Counted from the first letter of the stretch, positions 18,763-27,814 are shown. The stretch is DNA of 64,000 bases from Flavihumibacter cheonanensis (GCF_022352215.1 NZ_JAKRWF010000001.1:186001-250000), one strand, 5' to 3'. Notes: generated by a model not told the origin, from the sequence alone. Program-made: numbers and translations.

Positions 18763-21700
18763 ATGTTTCGCTACTGCATCTGTTTTTTAATTTCGCTGGC
18801 CCTGCTTAGTTCCTGTAAAAACGCTTCCAGAATGGGCTTTGAACTGATACCCGCTGAAAAATCCGGTATTCAGTTTGCCAATACCATAGCAGAAAATGAT
18901 TCCATCAATATTCTCGACCTGGAATACACATACAACGGGGGAGGGGTGGCAATCGAAGATTTTAACCAGGACGGACTGCCTGATATTTTCTTCACCGGAA
19001 ACAGGGTCGGCAATCATTTGTATCTCAACAAAGGAGATCTCAACTTTGAAGACATCAGTGCAACTGCCGGAATCAGTGGTAATGACAAATGGTCAACTGG
19101 TGTGGCAGTGGTGGATATCAACAACGACGGACTTAAAGATATTTATGTAGGTGCATCCATCTCAAAAGATCCGTTGAAAAGAGCCAACATGCTCTTTATA
19201 AATAAAGGTGCTGGTAAAGATGGAAAACCTTTATTCGAAGACCAGGCCCTTGCTTACAACCTGGCAGATACCGGACATACCACACATGCGGTATTCTTTG
19301 ATTATGACAATGACGGCGACCTGGATTGTTATGTTCTTACCAATAAAGTAGGTGCCGATCGATATCCCAATCAATACAAACAAAAACAACTGGATGGCAC
19401 AGCCGAAAATACAGACCGGCTGTATCGAAATGATTTTGACAGCAGCAAAGGACATCCTGTTTTTACCAATGTATCTAAAGAAGCTGGCATATTACAGGAG
19501 GGGTACGGACTTGGGGTAGCCATCGCCGATATAAATGGAGATGGCTGGAAAGATATTTATGTGACTAATGATTTTCTTACAAATGATATTTTGTGGATTA
19601 ATAATAGGGATGGCAGTTTTACGAATCGGGTAGAACAATATTTCAAACACACATCTTACTCCGCTATGGGTAATGATGTAGCGGACATCAATAACGATGG
19701 CTTGCCAGATCTGATCGCAGTGGATATGTTGCCTGCATCCAATGATCGAAAAAAAATGATGATGGCTGCCAACAGTTACCAGAACTATCTGAACAATGAA
19801 GAGTTCGGGTATCAGTACCAATATGTACGTAATACGTTGCAATTGAACCTGGGTCCGGCCTGGAAAGATTCTGCCGGAACCTCACACCCTGTTTTTGGAG
19901 ATATTGCTTTCTTTGCCGGTGTGGCTGAAACAGACTGGAGCTGGGCTCCGCTGTTCGTTGATTTTGATAATGATGGCTGGCGCGACCTGATGATCACGAA
20001 TGGTTATCCGAAGGATATTACAGATCGGGATTTTATGACCTATCGCGCATCCGCAAATAAAATTGCTCCTAAGGAAATGATCCTCGATCAGATTCCGGAA
20101 GTAAAGCTCTCCAATTTTATTTTCAAAAATTCGGATGGTACCAGGTTCACAGATCAAACTAGCGACTGGAATTTCGATAGTCCCAGTTTTTCCAGTGGTA
20201 CCGCCTACGGCGATCTGGATAACGATGGAGATATGGACCTGGTGATCAATAATACCAACCAGGTGGCGATGGTTTATAAAAACAAGGCAATTGAGAAATT
20301 ATCTGATAACCAATACCTGCAGGTGCAGTTGGAAGGACCTGCAAACAATCTGGACGGTTTCGGTACAAGAATAGAAATCCGCCAGGGAGACAGCTTGCAG
20401 GTAACAGAGTTCAGTCCATACCGGGGTTATCTATCCACCATGCAGGACATCATCCATTTTGGATTGGGAAAACATAAGCAAATTGATAAATTACTGGTTA
20501 CCTGGCCGGATGGGAAAGTTCAGCAATTGGAAAATCTTCCCGCTAATCAACGACTCGTTCTACATTACAAAGATGCGGTGACTACTGTGTTGGAAAAACA
20601 GGAACCTTTAACTCATTTGTTCACGAATATAACTGAATCCATACAGCCCTCCTACCTGCATCAGGAATACGATTACAGTGATTTCAATGTACAGAAATTG
20701 CTGCCGCATAAGTTATCTGAATTCGGTCCGGCTATGGCGGCAGAAGATCTCGATGGCAATGGTCTTACAGATCTTGTTATTGGCGGATCCTTTGGTTATA
20801 GTGCATCCATACTGCTTCAGCAAAAAGATGGTTCATTTCAAAGAACAGAACTGATTCCGGCTGCTGATGCACAGAACAAACCCTGGGAAGATATGGGTAT
20901 CCTTTTATTCGATGCAGAAAAGGATGGCGACCTGGATTTGTATATCACCAGCGGTGGTTATGAATTGGAAGCCGGGTCAAACAACTATCGTGATCATTTC
21001 TATCTGAATGATAGCAAAGGAAATTTTACAGAAGACAGCATGGCTATTCCTGTAAACACGATAAGTAAGTCCTGTGTCAGGGCTACTGATATGGATGGAG
21101 ATGGTGATCTGGATTTACTGCTGGCAGGAAGAGTAAAACCCTGGAACTATCCATTACCGGTATCCAGTACCTTGTTGTTGAATGAATCCGGAAATGGGAA
21201 GGTTCAGTTTAGGGATGCAACCAAAGAACTGGCGCCTGATCTGCAGGAATTAGGGATGGTTTGTGATGCCATCTGGACAGATATCGATAATGATAACTGG
21301 CCCGATCTCTTGTTGGCAGGAGAGTGGATGCCGGTTACTATTTTTAAAAATGAAAAAGGCAAACTGAAACGTATAAACGAAACGGGACTTGAAAAAAAAT
21401 CCGGCTGGTGGAACAGCATTGCGCCCGGAGATTATGACAATGATGGGGATATTGACTATGTGGTTTCCAACCTGGGCTTAAATTCATTTTATCGGGCATC
21501 GGATAAAGAACCGGTACACATTTACGCAGGTGATTTTGATAATAACAAATCACTGGATGCAATTCCAACCCTTTACCTTCCGAATGCAGAAGGGCAACGC
21601 AAGGAGTTTCCTGCCCAAACCAGGGATGATCTTATCAAACAGATGATTAGTCTGCGCAGAAAATTCCAGAATTATAAATTGTTTTCGACTGCAGGTATCC

Positions 21701-22314
21701 GTGAGATACTGAACGACTCGTTGATTCAAACAGCCTGGAAGGGAGAAGTGAATCAATTGGCTTCAGTATATATTGAAAACAAAGGAAATGGTAAATTTTC
21801 CATGAAGGAATTACCGATGCTGGCACAGGTTTCTATGTTAAATGGCATGTTTGTCGAGGACCTTAATGGAGATGGAAACCTGGATTTGATAAGTGCCACC
21901 AACGACTATGGTACTGAAGTATCAGTTGGCAGGTATGATGCCCTGAATGGATTGGTATTGCTGGGTGATGGCAGTGGAAACTTTTCATCCTTGTCAATTG
22001 CCTCCTCCGGATTTTATGTGCCGGGAAATGGAAAATCAGTGGTATGTATGGTAGGGCCAGATCAAAGCATTCGGCTGGCAGTTTCTCAAAACAGGGGAGC
22101 ACTGCAATGGTTTAACTGGAAAGGGGCACTCGCGCAAGTGCAGCCAGCAAGTGACGATACATATGCTATTATCTCTCTTACTAATGGTAAGCAAAGAAAA
22201 CAGGAGCGCTATTGGGGATCCGGATTTCTTTCCCAATCGCCTTTCCTGCTCTTAACCAACCAACAGGTAAAGCAAATTGAATATTTTTCTGGATCAAAAA
22301 CCGGATCGAAGTGA
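18763..22314 (+). CDS. FG-GAP/VCBS repeat lipoprotein with ASPIC/UnbV domain
   Basis: A 1183-residue exported lipoprotein (lipobox LLSSC near residue 18). At least twelve calcium-loop motifs of the form D-x-[DN]-x-D-G occur (DFNQDGLPD, DINNDGLKD, DYDNDGDLD, DINGDGWKD in the first half; DLDGNGLTD, DMDGDGDLD, DYDNDGDID, DLNGDGNLD later), each marking a blade of integrin-like beta-propellers. Between the two sets is an ASPIC/UnbV region (about 525-600; FSPYRGYLSTMQ, VTWPDGKVQQL). The activity of such proteins is unknown. ATG at 18763 is preferred to TTG at 18757. Its last bases overlap the haloperoxidase start. Confidence 0.88.
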   Translation: MFRYCICFLISLALLSSCKNASRMGFELIPAEKSGIQFANTIAENDSINILDLEYTYNGGGVAIEDFNQDGLPDIFFTGNRVGNHLYLNKGDLNFEDISATAGISGNDKWSTGVAVVDINNDGLKDIYVGASISKDPLKRANMLFINKGAGKDGKPLFEDQALAYNLADTGHTTHAVFFDYDNDGDLDCYVLTNKVGADRYPNQYKQKQLDGTAENTDRLYRNDFDSSKGHPVFTNVSKEAGILQEGYGLGVAIADINGDGWKDIYVTNDFLTNDILWINNRDGSFTNRVEQYFKHTSYSAMGNDVADINNDGLPDLIAVDMLPASNDRKKMMMAANSYQNYLNNEEFGYQYQYVRNTLQLNLGPAWKDSAGTSHPVFGDIAFFAGVAETDWSWAPLFVDFDNDGWRDLMITNGYPKDITDRDFMTYRASANKIAPKEMILDQIPEVKLSNFIFKNSDGTRFTDQTSDWNFDSPSFSSGTAYGDLDNDGDMDLVINNTNQVAMVYKNKAIEKLSDNQYLQVQLEGPANNLDGFGTRIEIRQGDSLQVTEFSPYRGYLSTMQDIIHFGLGKHKQIDKLLVTWPDGKVQQLENLPANQRLVLHYKDAVTTVLEKQEPLTHLFTNITESIQPSYLHQEYDYSDFNVQKLLPHKLSEFGPAMAAEDLDGNGLTDLVIGGSFGYSASILLQQKDGSFQRTELIPAADAQNKPWEDMGILLFDAEKDGDLDLYITSGGYELEAGSNNYRDHFYLNDSKGNFTEDSMAIPVNTISKSCVRATDMDGDGDLDLLLAGRVKPWNYPLPVSSTLLLNESGNGKVQFRDATKELAPDLQELGMVCDAIWTDIDNDNWPDLLLAGEWMPVTIFKNEKGKLKRINETGLEKKSGWWNSIAPGDYDNDGDIDYVVSNLGLNSFYRASDKEPVHIYAGDFDNNKSLDAIPTLYLPNAEGQRKEFPAQTRDDLIKQMISLRRKFQNYKLFSTAGIREILNDSLIQTAWKGEVNQLASVYIENKGNGKFSMKELPMLAQVSMLNGMFVEDLNGDGNLDLISATNDYGTEVSVGRYDALNGLVLLGDGSGNFSSLSIASSGFYVPGNGKSVVCMVGPDQSIRLAVSQNRGALQWFNWKGALAQVQPASDDTYAIISLTNGKQRKQERYWGSGFLSQSPFLLLTNQQVKQIEYFSGSKTGSK

Positions 22315-23654
22315 AGACAACAATGAAGCACACTAAAGTACTCCTATATCTCGCCTTCCTGATAGTGATCAGTACATGGGTTGCCTGCACGGATAAAAAA
22401 TCCAAAGCAGTAATCCTGCCTGCGGTAGAAATCTTGCACGCCAATCAGAAAAAACTTACTGACCTGATTATTTATGATGTTTTTTCTCCTCCTGTTGCGG
22501 CAAGAATTTATAGTTATACTTCACTGGCTTCCTATGAAGCGATCCGGCACCTGCAATCGGATCAAGCATCTCTTACAGCTAAGCTGCCTGGCTTCAAAGC
22601 TATGCCTGAGCCGGAAAAAGGGAAAGAATATAATTTCGTACTCTCCGCAACAAGGGCTTTTCTGAGTGTGGCAAACAATCTCACATTTTCAGTTGATACC
22701 CTGTTACAATATGAAAAAGGCGTGCTTGCAACTTTCAAAGCCGGACTCGAACCGAAAGTGTACGAAAGGTCTATCGCATTTGGTGAAGCCATCGCAAAAA
22801 AAATAATGGAAAGAGCAGCAATTGATAACTATCCGCAAACCCGCGGTAAACCACGTTATATTGGAAGTCGCTTACCCGGCAAATGGAAACCAACTGCTCC
22901 GGATTACAGTGACGCGGTGGAACCCTGTTGGGGTGATATGCTTCCCTTTTACAACGATAGTGTTGCTGCCTATCCGTTACCTCCTGCACCTGCTTATTCC
23001 ATGAAGGAATCTGATCCTTTTTATCAGCAGGTAATGGAAGTTTATACCATTGGAAAAAATCTCACCGAAGAACAAAAACTAATCGCCACCTACTGGGATG
23101 ATAATCCGTTTGTAACTGAACATGAGGGACACCTGATGTTTGCAAATAAGAAGATTACGCCTGGTGGCCACTGGATGGGAATTGCTTCTATTGCCTGTAA
23201 AAAAGCAGGAACAGATCCTGTAAAAACAGCCAGGGTGCTGGCACTTACCGCCATGAGCCTGATGGATGGCTTCATCCTTTGCTGGGATGCCAAATACAAG
23301 TATGAACTCGTTCGACCCATTACTGTGATCAATGAACAACTTGATAAAAACTGGTTACCTTATTTACAAACTCCTCCTTTTCCGGAATACCCAAGTGGGC
23401 ATAGTGTAATAACTGCTGCAGCAGCTACGGTGCTGACGATTGAACTGGGAGAAAATTTTGCTTTTCATGACGATAGTGATAAAGAATACATAGGACTGGA
23501 GCGTGATTTCAAATCGTTCCAGGAAGCAGCCGCCGAAGCTTCTATCAGTAGGGTATATGGAGGCATTCATTTCCGGCCGGCGGTAGAAGAAGGAACAAAA
23601 CTGGGAAGCTGGTTGGGGGCTGAGCTCATGAAGAAAATCAATGCAGCAGAATGA
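22311..23654 (+). CDS. Vanadium-dependent haloperoxidase-like protein (PAP2 superfamily)
   Basis: A 447-residue exported, probably lipid-anchored protein (weak lipobox WVAC) of the vanadium haloperoxidase/acid phosphatase superfamily. The oxyanion-site motifs are in order: KYKYELVRP near residue 328-336, PSGH near 360, and SRVYGGIHF near 411 with Arg and His in place. Members either bind vanadate and oxidise halides or hydrolyse phosphate esters; sequence alone does not decide. GTG at 22311 gives a four-base overlap with the preceding stop; ATG at 22323 is the alternative. A further FG-GAP gene overlaps its stop, so three genes are coupled. Confidence 0.85.
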   Translation: MKTTMKHTKVLLYLAFLIVISTWVACTDKKSKAVILPAVEILHANQKKLTDLIIYDVFSPPVAARIYSYTSLASYEAIRHLQSDQASLTAKLPGFKAMPEPEKGKEYNFVLSATRAFLSVANNLTFSVDTLLQYEKGVLATFKAGLEPKVYERSIAFGEAIAKKIMERAAIDNYPQTRGKPRYIGSRLPGKWKPTAPDYSDAVEPCWGDMLPFYNDSVAAYPLPPAPAYSMKESDPFYQQVMEVYTIGKNLTEEQKLIATYWDDNPFVTEHEGHLMFANKKITPGGHWMGIASIACKKAGTDPVKTARVLALTAMSLMDGFILCWDAKYKYELVRPITVINEQLDKNWLPYLQTPPFPEYPSGHSVITAAAATVLTIELGENFAFHDDSDKEYIGLERDFKSFQEAAAEASISRVYGGIHFRPAVEEGTKLGSWLGAELMKKINAAE

Positions 23655-25135
23655 GGCCGGTTGTTTTTTTAGTTTGTTTTTTGTGGCTATTTTTTTCAAA
23701 TTGCCTCGGGCCAGAAAAAAGAAAGTTTACAGACACAAATTCAGCACAGGGATTTGAATTGGCTCAGCAATATTGCCAATCCTGTCACCTTGTACCTCAG
23801 GCCAACGACCTGGATAAAGCTACCTGGGCAAATTATGTGCTACCGAAAATGGGTTTGTATCTGGGCTATCATTCTATGGGAATGAACCGGTATATCACTA
23901 AAACAGCTAAGCCAATAGTTTCTGCGGAAGAATGGGATAAAATCCGGCATTACTTTATTACGGAAGCGCCCGATCAACTAGCTGATACCAGTAACCGAAA
24001 ATCAATCAAAACAGGTTTGGATGGATTTGAAGTACTGCGTGGTTCACAATTAACAGAGCAGCCCCTTACAACTTATATTGGATACCAGGAAACAACAGGT
24101 CAGTTACTGGTTGGTGATGGCATGAAGCCTGCCCTGTTTGTAACAGATCCCACCGGAACATCAAAGCCAGCTACTCTTTCAACCGGTGTTGGAATCTCGC
24201 ATATTATTGCTGATTCCTCCCTCTATGTTTTGACGATGGGGGTGTTGCAACCATCGGACAGCCGGCTGGGTACATTGGTGAAATTTGATGCCTTAACAGG
24301 AACCGGACAAACAATGTTGGACAGCCTACAGCGACCGGTTCATTTTGTACTGGAAGATCTGAATCAGGATGGCAGGAAAGATATTGTTGTTGCAGAGTTT
24401 GGAAATCAATCGGGGCAATTATCCTGGCATGAGCAAACACCGCAAAATACTTTTCTGAAACACATACTTCGGGCACAACCAGGTGCAATACGAATTATCA
24501 AAACCGACTGGAATAAGGATGGCCATCCTGATATAGTGGTTTTAATGGCTCAGGGGGATGAGGGTGTGTTTTTATATGAAAACACCGGGACTGGTCAATT
24601 CAAAGAAAAAGTCTTGCTGAGATTTCCGGCAGTACATGGAAGCAATTATTTGGAAATGCTGGATTATAACCAGGATGGATTGCCAGATCTGCTGGTAACA
24701 AATGGGGACAATGGCGATTATCCACCGGTTATGAAACCCTACCATGGTATCCGGATCTTTCAGAACCTGGGGAACAATAAGTTTGAACAGGTGCTCTTTC
24801 TTCCAATGAACGGGGTAGGTAAGGCTATGGCTGCTGATTTTAACCAGGATGGTCAACTGGATATTGCAGCTATCTCTTTTTTCCCGGATAGGGTGAATAG
24901 TCCGGATGAAGCTTTTGTTTTCTGGAAGGGCTTGGGCCAGGGTGTTTTTGAGCCCTCCAGTTTTCCGGAAGCAAAAAATGGAAACTGGCTAACCATGGAC
25001 CGGGCTGATATGGATGGGGATGGCGACCTGGATATCGTACTTGGTCAGGCATCTTTTGGACTAAATGAGTCCGGGTCAGGCCAGGCTTCTGGTTTGAAAA
25101 ACTCCTGGATACTGCTAAAAAACCGGTTGCGATAA
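23651..25135 (+). CDS. FG-GAP repeat lipoprotein with N-terminal c-type heme motif
   Basis: A 494-residue lipoprotein (lipobox FFSNC near residue 18). Right after the linker it has CQSCH near residue 43, a CxxCH heme-attachment motif, in the context GFELAQQYCQSCHLVP, as in mono-heme cytochrome c. FG-GAP calcium loops then follow (DLNQDGRKD, DWNKDGHPD, DYNQDGLPD, DFNQDGQLD, DMDGDGDLD), one propeller in size. It overlaps the haloperoxidase by four bases (ATGA). A Met ligand is possible (VLPKMG about 25 residues after the heme), a short spacing for a full cytochrome domain. It may deliver electrons at the cell surface; that is inference. Confidence 0.85.
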   Translation: MRPVVFLVCFLWLFFSNCLGPEKRKFTDTNSAQGFELAQQYCQSCHLVPQANDLDKATWANYVLPKMGLYLGYHSMGMNRYITKTAKPIVSAEEWDKIRHYFITEAPDQLADTSNRKSIKTGLDGFEVLRGSQLTEQPLTTYIGYQETTGQLLVGDGMKPALFVTDPTGTSKPATLSTGVGISHIIADSSLYVLTMGVLQPSDSRLGTLVKFDALTGTGQTMLDSLQRPVHFVLEDLNQDGRKDIVVAEFGNQSGQLSWHEQTPQNTFLKHILRAQPGAIRIIKTDWNKDGHPDIVVLMAQGDEGVFLYENTGTGQFKEKVLLRFPAVHGSNYLEMLDYNQDGLPDLLVTNGDNGDYPPVMKPYHGIRIFQNLGNNKFEQVLFLPMNGVGKAMAADFNQDGQLDIAAISFFPDRVNSPDEAFVFWKGLGQGVFEPSSFPEAKNGNWLTMDRADMDGDGDLDIVLGQASFGLNESGSGQASGLKNSWILLKNRLR

Positions 25136-25139
25136 CTTA

Positions 25140-25877
25140 CTAGTTAACTAGTCGGCTGTTTTGAGCATATTGTTGAATCGGCGCATGAATAAAGAGGCAG
25201 GAACCATCTTTTATGGTATTGATAATGGGGCGTGCCAGGTAAGTTGGAATAGCCGGACAACCATAACTTCTGCCCAGGTAGCCCTGGCTTTCAATAAGTG
25301 ATTCGGAAACATAATTTGCTCCATGTACCACAATCGCCCGGCGAAGTGCGTTATCATTAATGCCTTTTTCAAGTCCGGATAATTTTAAAGAATACCCATT
25401 ACTGCCATAGTAAGTCGATTCTGTGCGATAGAAACCTGGACTGCTCATATGAGATTTGGCCCGGTTGGAATAGGCAACGGCCTGGTCCTTTCCGGAATTC
25501 CGGCCATGCGCAACATAGGTATGAAAGAGCAACTGATTTTTTTCTAAATCAATGATATATAATCTTTTAGAAGTGCTGGGCTGACTGAAATCCGCAATAC
25601 TGAGAATGGATGAATTGGATAGTTCTCCCTTTTTTTTCAGTTTCTCCCAGCCGCGAATGGCCTGCTCAAATGCATCTGCAGAGAGCCCCAGGGAATCCAG
25701 CCCTAATCCGTGGTATACTGAAATCCATACACCAATAGCCGGAGCTTCAGCGATGCTGCTGTCTGAATAGCTGTTTTTGTAACCGGATGGGATTGTTTTA
25801 TTGCCAGGGTAGGCACTTATGGATAATGTGGCAATCACTAGGATAGTGAATAATAAGCCTGCTGATTTATACTGCAT
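25140..25877 (-). CDS. Secreted murein L,D-transpeptidase catalytic-domain protein (YkuD_2 type)
   Basis: A 245-residue exported protein likely acting on peptidoglycan cross-links. The YkuD-type catalytic core shows HGANYVSESL with SYGCPAI about 20 residues later, supplying the His and the nucleophilic Cys. AFEQAIRGWEKLKKKG is the usual helical region before it. The start ATG at 25877 is chosen because it opens directly into a signal peptide (KSAGLLFTILVIATLSIS) and has AAAGGA 9 bases upstream; an upstream in-frame ATG at 25919 would add 14 residues. It faces the c-heme FG-GAP gene tail to tail; a 14-bp palindrome (25139-25152) covers its stop codon. Confidence 0.85.
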   Translation of the reverse strand: MQYKSAGLLFTILVIATLSISAYPGNKTIPSGYKNSYSDSSIAEAPAIGVWISVYHGLGLDSLGLSADAFEQAIRGWEKLKKKGELSNSSILSIADFSQPSTSKRLYIIDLEKNQLLFHTYVAHGRNSGKDQAVAYSNRAKSHMSSPGFYRTESTYYGSNGYSLKLSGLEKGINDNALRRAIVVHGANYVSESLIESQGYLGRSYGCPAIPTYLARPIINTIKDGSCLFIHAPIQQYAQNSRLVN

Positions 25878-26289
25878 ACTAATAGTCCTTTTTTTAACCA
25901 GATCAGATGGCAAAGTCATCGAATAGACGATCAGTGCCAGAAAAGAGTTGCCTTACCTAACGTGCAAAAATTCCCGAACCATATTCAAGTTAGCGAATTT
26001 TAGCTTTTTCGGGCAGAGTTTAAGCCGTAAAAACGCTATAGGAGAATTACGAAGAATTGAAAATATTTCAATATGTAGTGAATAACACGTGAATAATCTG
26101 GGGTGCTGCAAGGGGAAATTGGCCTCAAGTTTGTTTACTATGGACGAATCCAACATAAAATCCAATTCCTGAAGAACAGTGTAAGGCCCGTTTTTTCAGT
26201 CCATGCCTCTGAAAGCAATTAATCTGGCCTCTGACAACCGAATTATCTACCGCAGTGGCGACAAGAGATGTAGTGATACGTCTCTTTTT
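25878..26289. other. Gene-free stretch of about 410 bases with two structured sites
   Basis: No convincing protein gene is seen; one minus-strand frame of 70 codons (26165-25953) has no signal, domain or start support and is rejected. Two structures stand out: an inverted repeat ATTGAAA-ATA-TTTCAAT at 26056-26072, and a + strand terminator ending at 26291. The + strand terminator has no known + strand gene in front of it, so a short RNA or a small protein gene could lie here. Confidence 0.5.
26056..26072. promoter_or_regulatory. 17-base palindrome, possible operator
   Basis: Seven-base arms ATTGAAA and TTTCAAT flank three central bases. It is 180 bases upstream of the L,D-transpeptidase start and has the size of a dimeric-regulator site. 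Nothing else supports the call. Confidence 0.35.
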
Positions 26290-26291
26290 TT
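26264..26291 (+). terminator. Orphan + strand terminator
   Basis: A nine-pair stem (26264-26272 AGAGATGTA with 26277-26285, one G-T pair) has a GTGA tetraloop and is followed by TTTTTT. It points toward the 3' end of the minus-strand GAF gene, whose stop codon (26290-26292) overlaps the T-run. No + strand gene precedes it for over 1 kb. Confidence 0.75.
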
Positions 26292-27069
26292 ATACACTTT
26301 CTATGGGATGAGGAGCAATCGTACGGCAAAGGGTGCGCATTTTTTGGATCACCTGCTCAATGGTGTCTTTTGAAATCTGCAAAAAGTGCTTATTGGTATG
26401 CTGATCGTCTTCCGCAAATTCCAGATAAAGTTTGGTGGCTGCAAGGGTCTGGGCAAAATCCTCGTGCATCTTGTAAGCTATATATTTCAGTTCCTGCCTG
26501 AATTCTTCTGTTTTCAACTCCGTTTTTTTAGAGGCCGCCAGTAAGAGGTCGTTTTTATGTTCGAGGAGTTGCTTGTTCTGCAATTTGGAAACAACCAGCC
26601 GTCCAATTTGCTGTGCAATTTTTTCCATTGCAATAATCTGGGTTTCACTCAGTCCATCTCTTTTTTCAACCCCCATTACGGTGAGACAGCCAGATTTGAA
26701 ACCTGCATCCAGTCTGATTGGTATAGATGCTAAAAACTGGATTTGTGTGGGCAATTGAATCTGGTAAGGTGCGTATGTGGTAGTTAGCTGATCCATATCA
26801 GCGACTATCAGAATAGAATCACATTGTGCCGGAACTTTATACTGATGTTCTTGAACATCTGGAAATCCTAACCATTCAGCCAGGCCTTTTCTCACAAAGT
26901 ATTTTGTAACACCTAAAAAGCTAATCGCGGCAACCTGGCAATCGCTGATATGGGCAGCCAATTCAACGGGTAAATGCAAATCTTCGTCGCTGACCATTTC
27001 CACTGGCATAGACTGCGAACTGTGTCCGGGTGGAATGGTTTGGTTGGTATGAGCAAGAACCGTGATCAT
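26290..27069 (-). CDS. GAF-domain protein with histidine-kinase-like dimerisation helix but no ATPase domain
   Basis: A 259-residue cytosolic protein. Residues about 25-175 fit a GAF sensor domain (AAHISDCQVAAISFLG, CDSILIVADM, FLASIPIRLDAGFKSGCLTVMG). A linker and coiled coil follow, then YKMHEDFAQTLAATKLYLEFA near 205, which looks like the His-box helix of HisKA_3 kinases, with a second helix QIIQ-type (TIEQVIQKMRTLCRTIAPHP). The protein ends there; no N, G1 or G2 box of a HATPase domain is present. It lies 18 bases after the Crp/Fnr gene, so it likely works with it. Confidence 0.7.
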   Translation of the reverse strand: MITVLAHTNQTIPPGHSSQSMPVEMVSDEDLHLPVELAAHISDCQVAAISFLGVTKYFVRKGLAEWLGFPDVQEHQYKVPAQCDSILIVADMDQLTTTYAPYQIQLPTQIQFLASIPIRLDAGFKSGCLTVMGVEKRDGLSETQIIAMEKIAQQIGRLVVSKLQNKQLLEHKNDLLLAASKKTELKTEEFRQELKYIAYKMHEDFAQTLAATKLYLEFAEDDQHTNKHFLQISKDTIEQVIQKMRTLCRTIAPHPIESV

Positions 27070-27087
27070 AACTGGGGTCGGTTGGAG

Positions 27088-27681
27088 TTAGGTGGTTAAA
27101 ATTCGCTTACTTCTGATCCGGCAAAGTGTTTCTAGCCGCATTCCCAGGTAGGAGGCGGAATACTTTAGCGGAATACGGTTAATGAGTCCGGGATGTTTTT
27201 CAACGAAACGAAAGAACTTGTCTTCCGCGGAAGGAATTCTGCTGATGAATGCTCTTTCTTCAGCTCCCCGGTAATTGTCTTCCAATAATAACTTTGTGAT
27301 GAAAGGAATCTCCGGACAGTTTGCAAACAGGAATTCAACTGCCTCAGCACTAAGGGCAACAAACTCACATTCGGTTAGGGCCTGAATATACTCCTCACAT
27401 TCCTGTTCAAGCCCGATATTACTGATGCTTGTGATCATTTCTCCCTCTTCATTTAACCAGGTGGTGATTTCTTCGCTCTTGTATTTCCGATATCCTCTCA
27501 CAACGCCCTTGACCAGGAAATAAAGCGTGCGGTGATCCATTCCTGGTTTAAACAAAAACGCCCCTTTCTTTAACGTGATGGAAAAGGAGTGCTGGCTGAT
27601 CAGCTCTTCGGTTTTCATGCTCAGCGGGTAAAGTGCATTCAGAAATTCGGTCAAATGATGCTTACTACTACTCATATGCAT
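27088..27681 (-). CDS. Crp/Fnr family transcriptional regulator (paralogue A)
   Basis: A 197-residue regulator with an N-terminal cyclic-nucleotide-binding-like barrel (KKGAFLFKPGMDHRTLYFLVKGVVRG; EGEMITSISN) and a C-terminal helix-turn-helix. The recognition helix reads LETLCRIRSKR, the FNR-type ExxSR pattern but with Cys for Ser. Ligand residues of true CRP (the Arg/Glu pocket) are not evident and no iron-sulphur cysteine set is present, so the signal is unknown. It is first in a two-gene minus operon with the GAF protein and divergent from paralogue B. Confidence 0.85.
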   Translation of the reverse strand: MHMSSSKHHLTEFLNALYPLSMKTEELISQHSFSITLKKGAFLFKPGMDHRTLYFLVKGVVRGYRKYKSEEITTWLNEEGEMITSISNIGLEQECEEYIQALTECEFVALSAEAVEFLFANCPEIPFITKLLLEDNYRGAEERAFISRIPSAEDKFFRFVEKHPGLINRIPLKYSASYLGMRLETLCRIRSKRILTT

Positions 27682-27777
27682 TGATGGTCACACTATTAGA
27701 AACTCAAACTTCTATCAAATGTTGTGTTTTCTAACCTGTGGTGAATGGGTAAAATTTTGGAAATAGTTTGTAAAAAA

Positions 27778-27814
27778 TACAGGTTTTTGGCTTTTTCATA
27801 AGTGAAAACCTGTA
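27778..27814. promoter_or_regulatory. 10-bp inverted repeat between the two Crp/Fnr genes
   Basis: Arms TACAGGTTTT (27778-27787) and AAAACCTGTA (27805-27814) are perfectly complementary across 17 bases. Read on the minus strand the stem is followed by TTTTTT, so it may be an operator or an attenuator in the leader of paralogue A (its ATG is 97 bases on). Confidence 0.5.

Noticed and set aside
25139-25152. 14-base palindrome ACTAGTTAACTAGT at the transpeptidase stop
   Set aside because: Short, at a convergent junction and partly coding; no further sign of function.
25953-26165. 70-codon minus frame in the gene-free stretch
   Set aside because: No signal, domain or start context; codon use is odd compared with neighbours.
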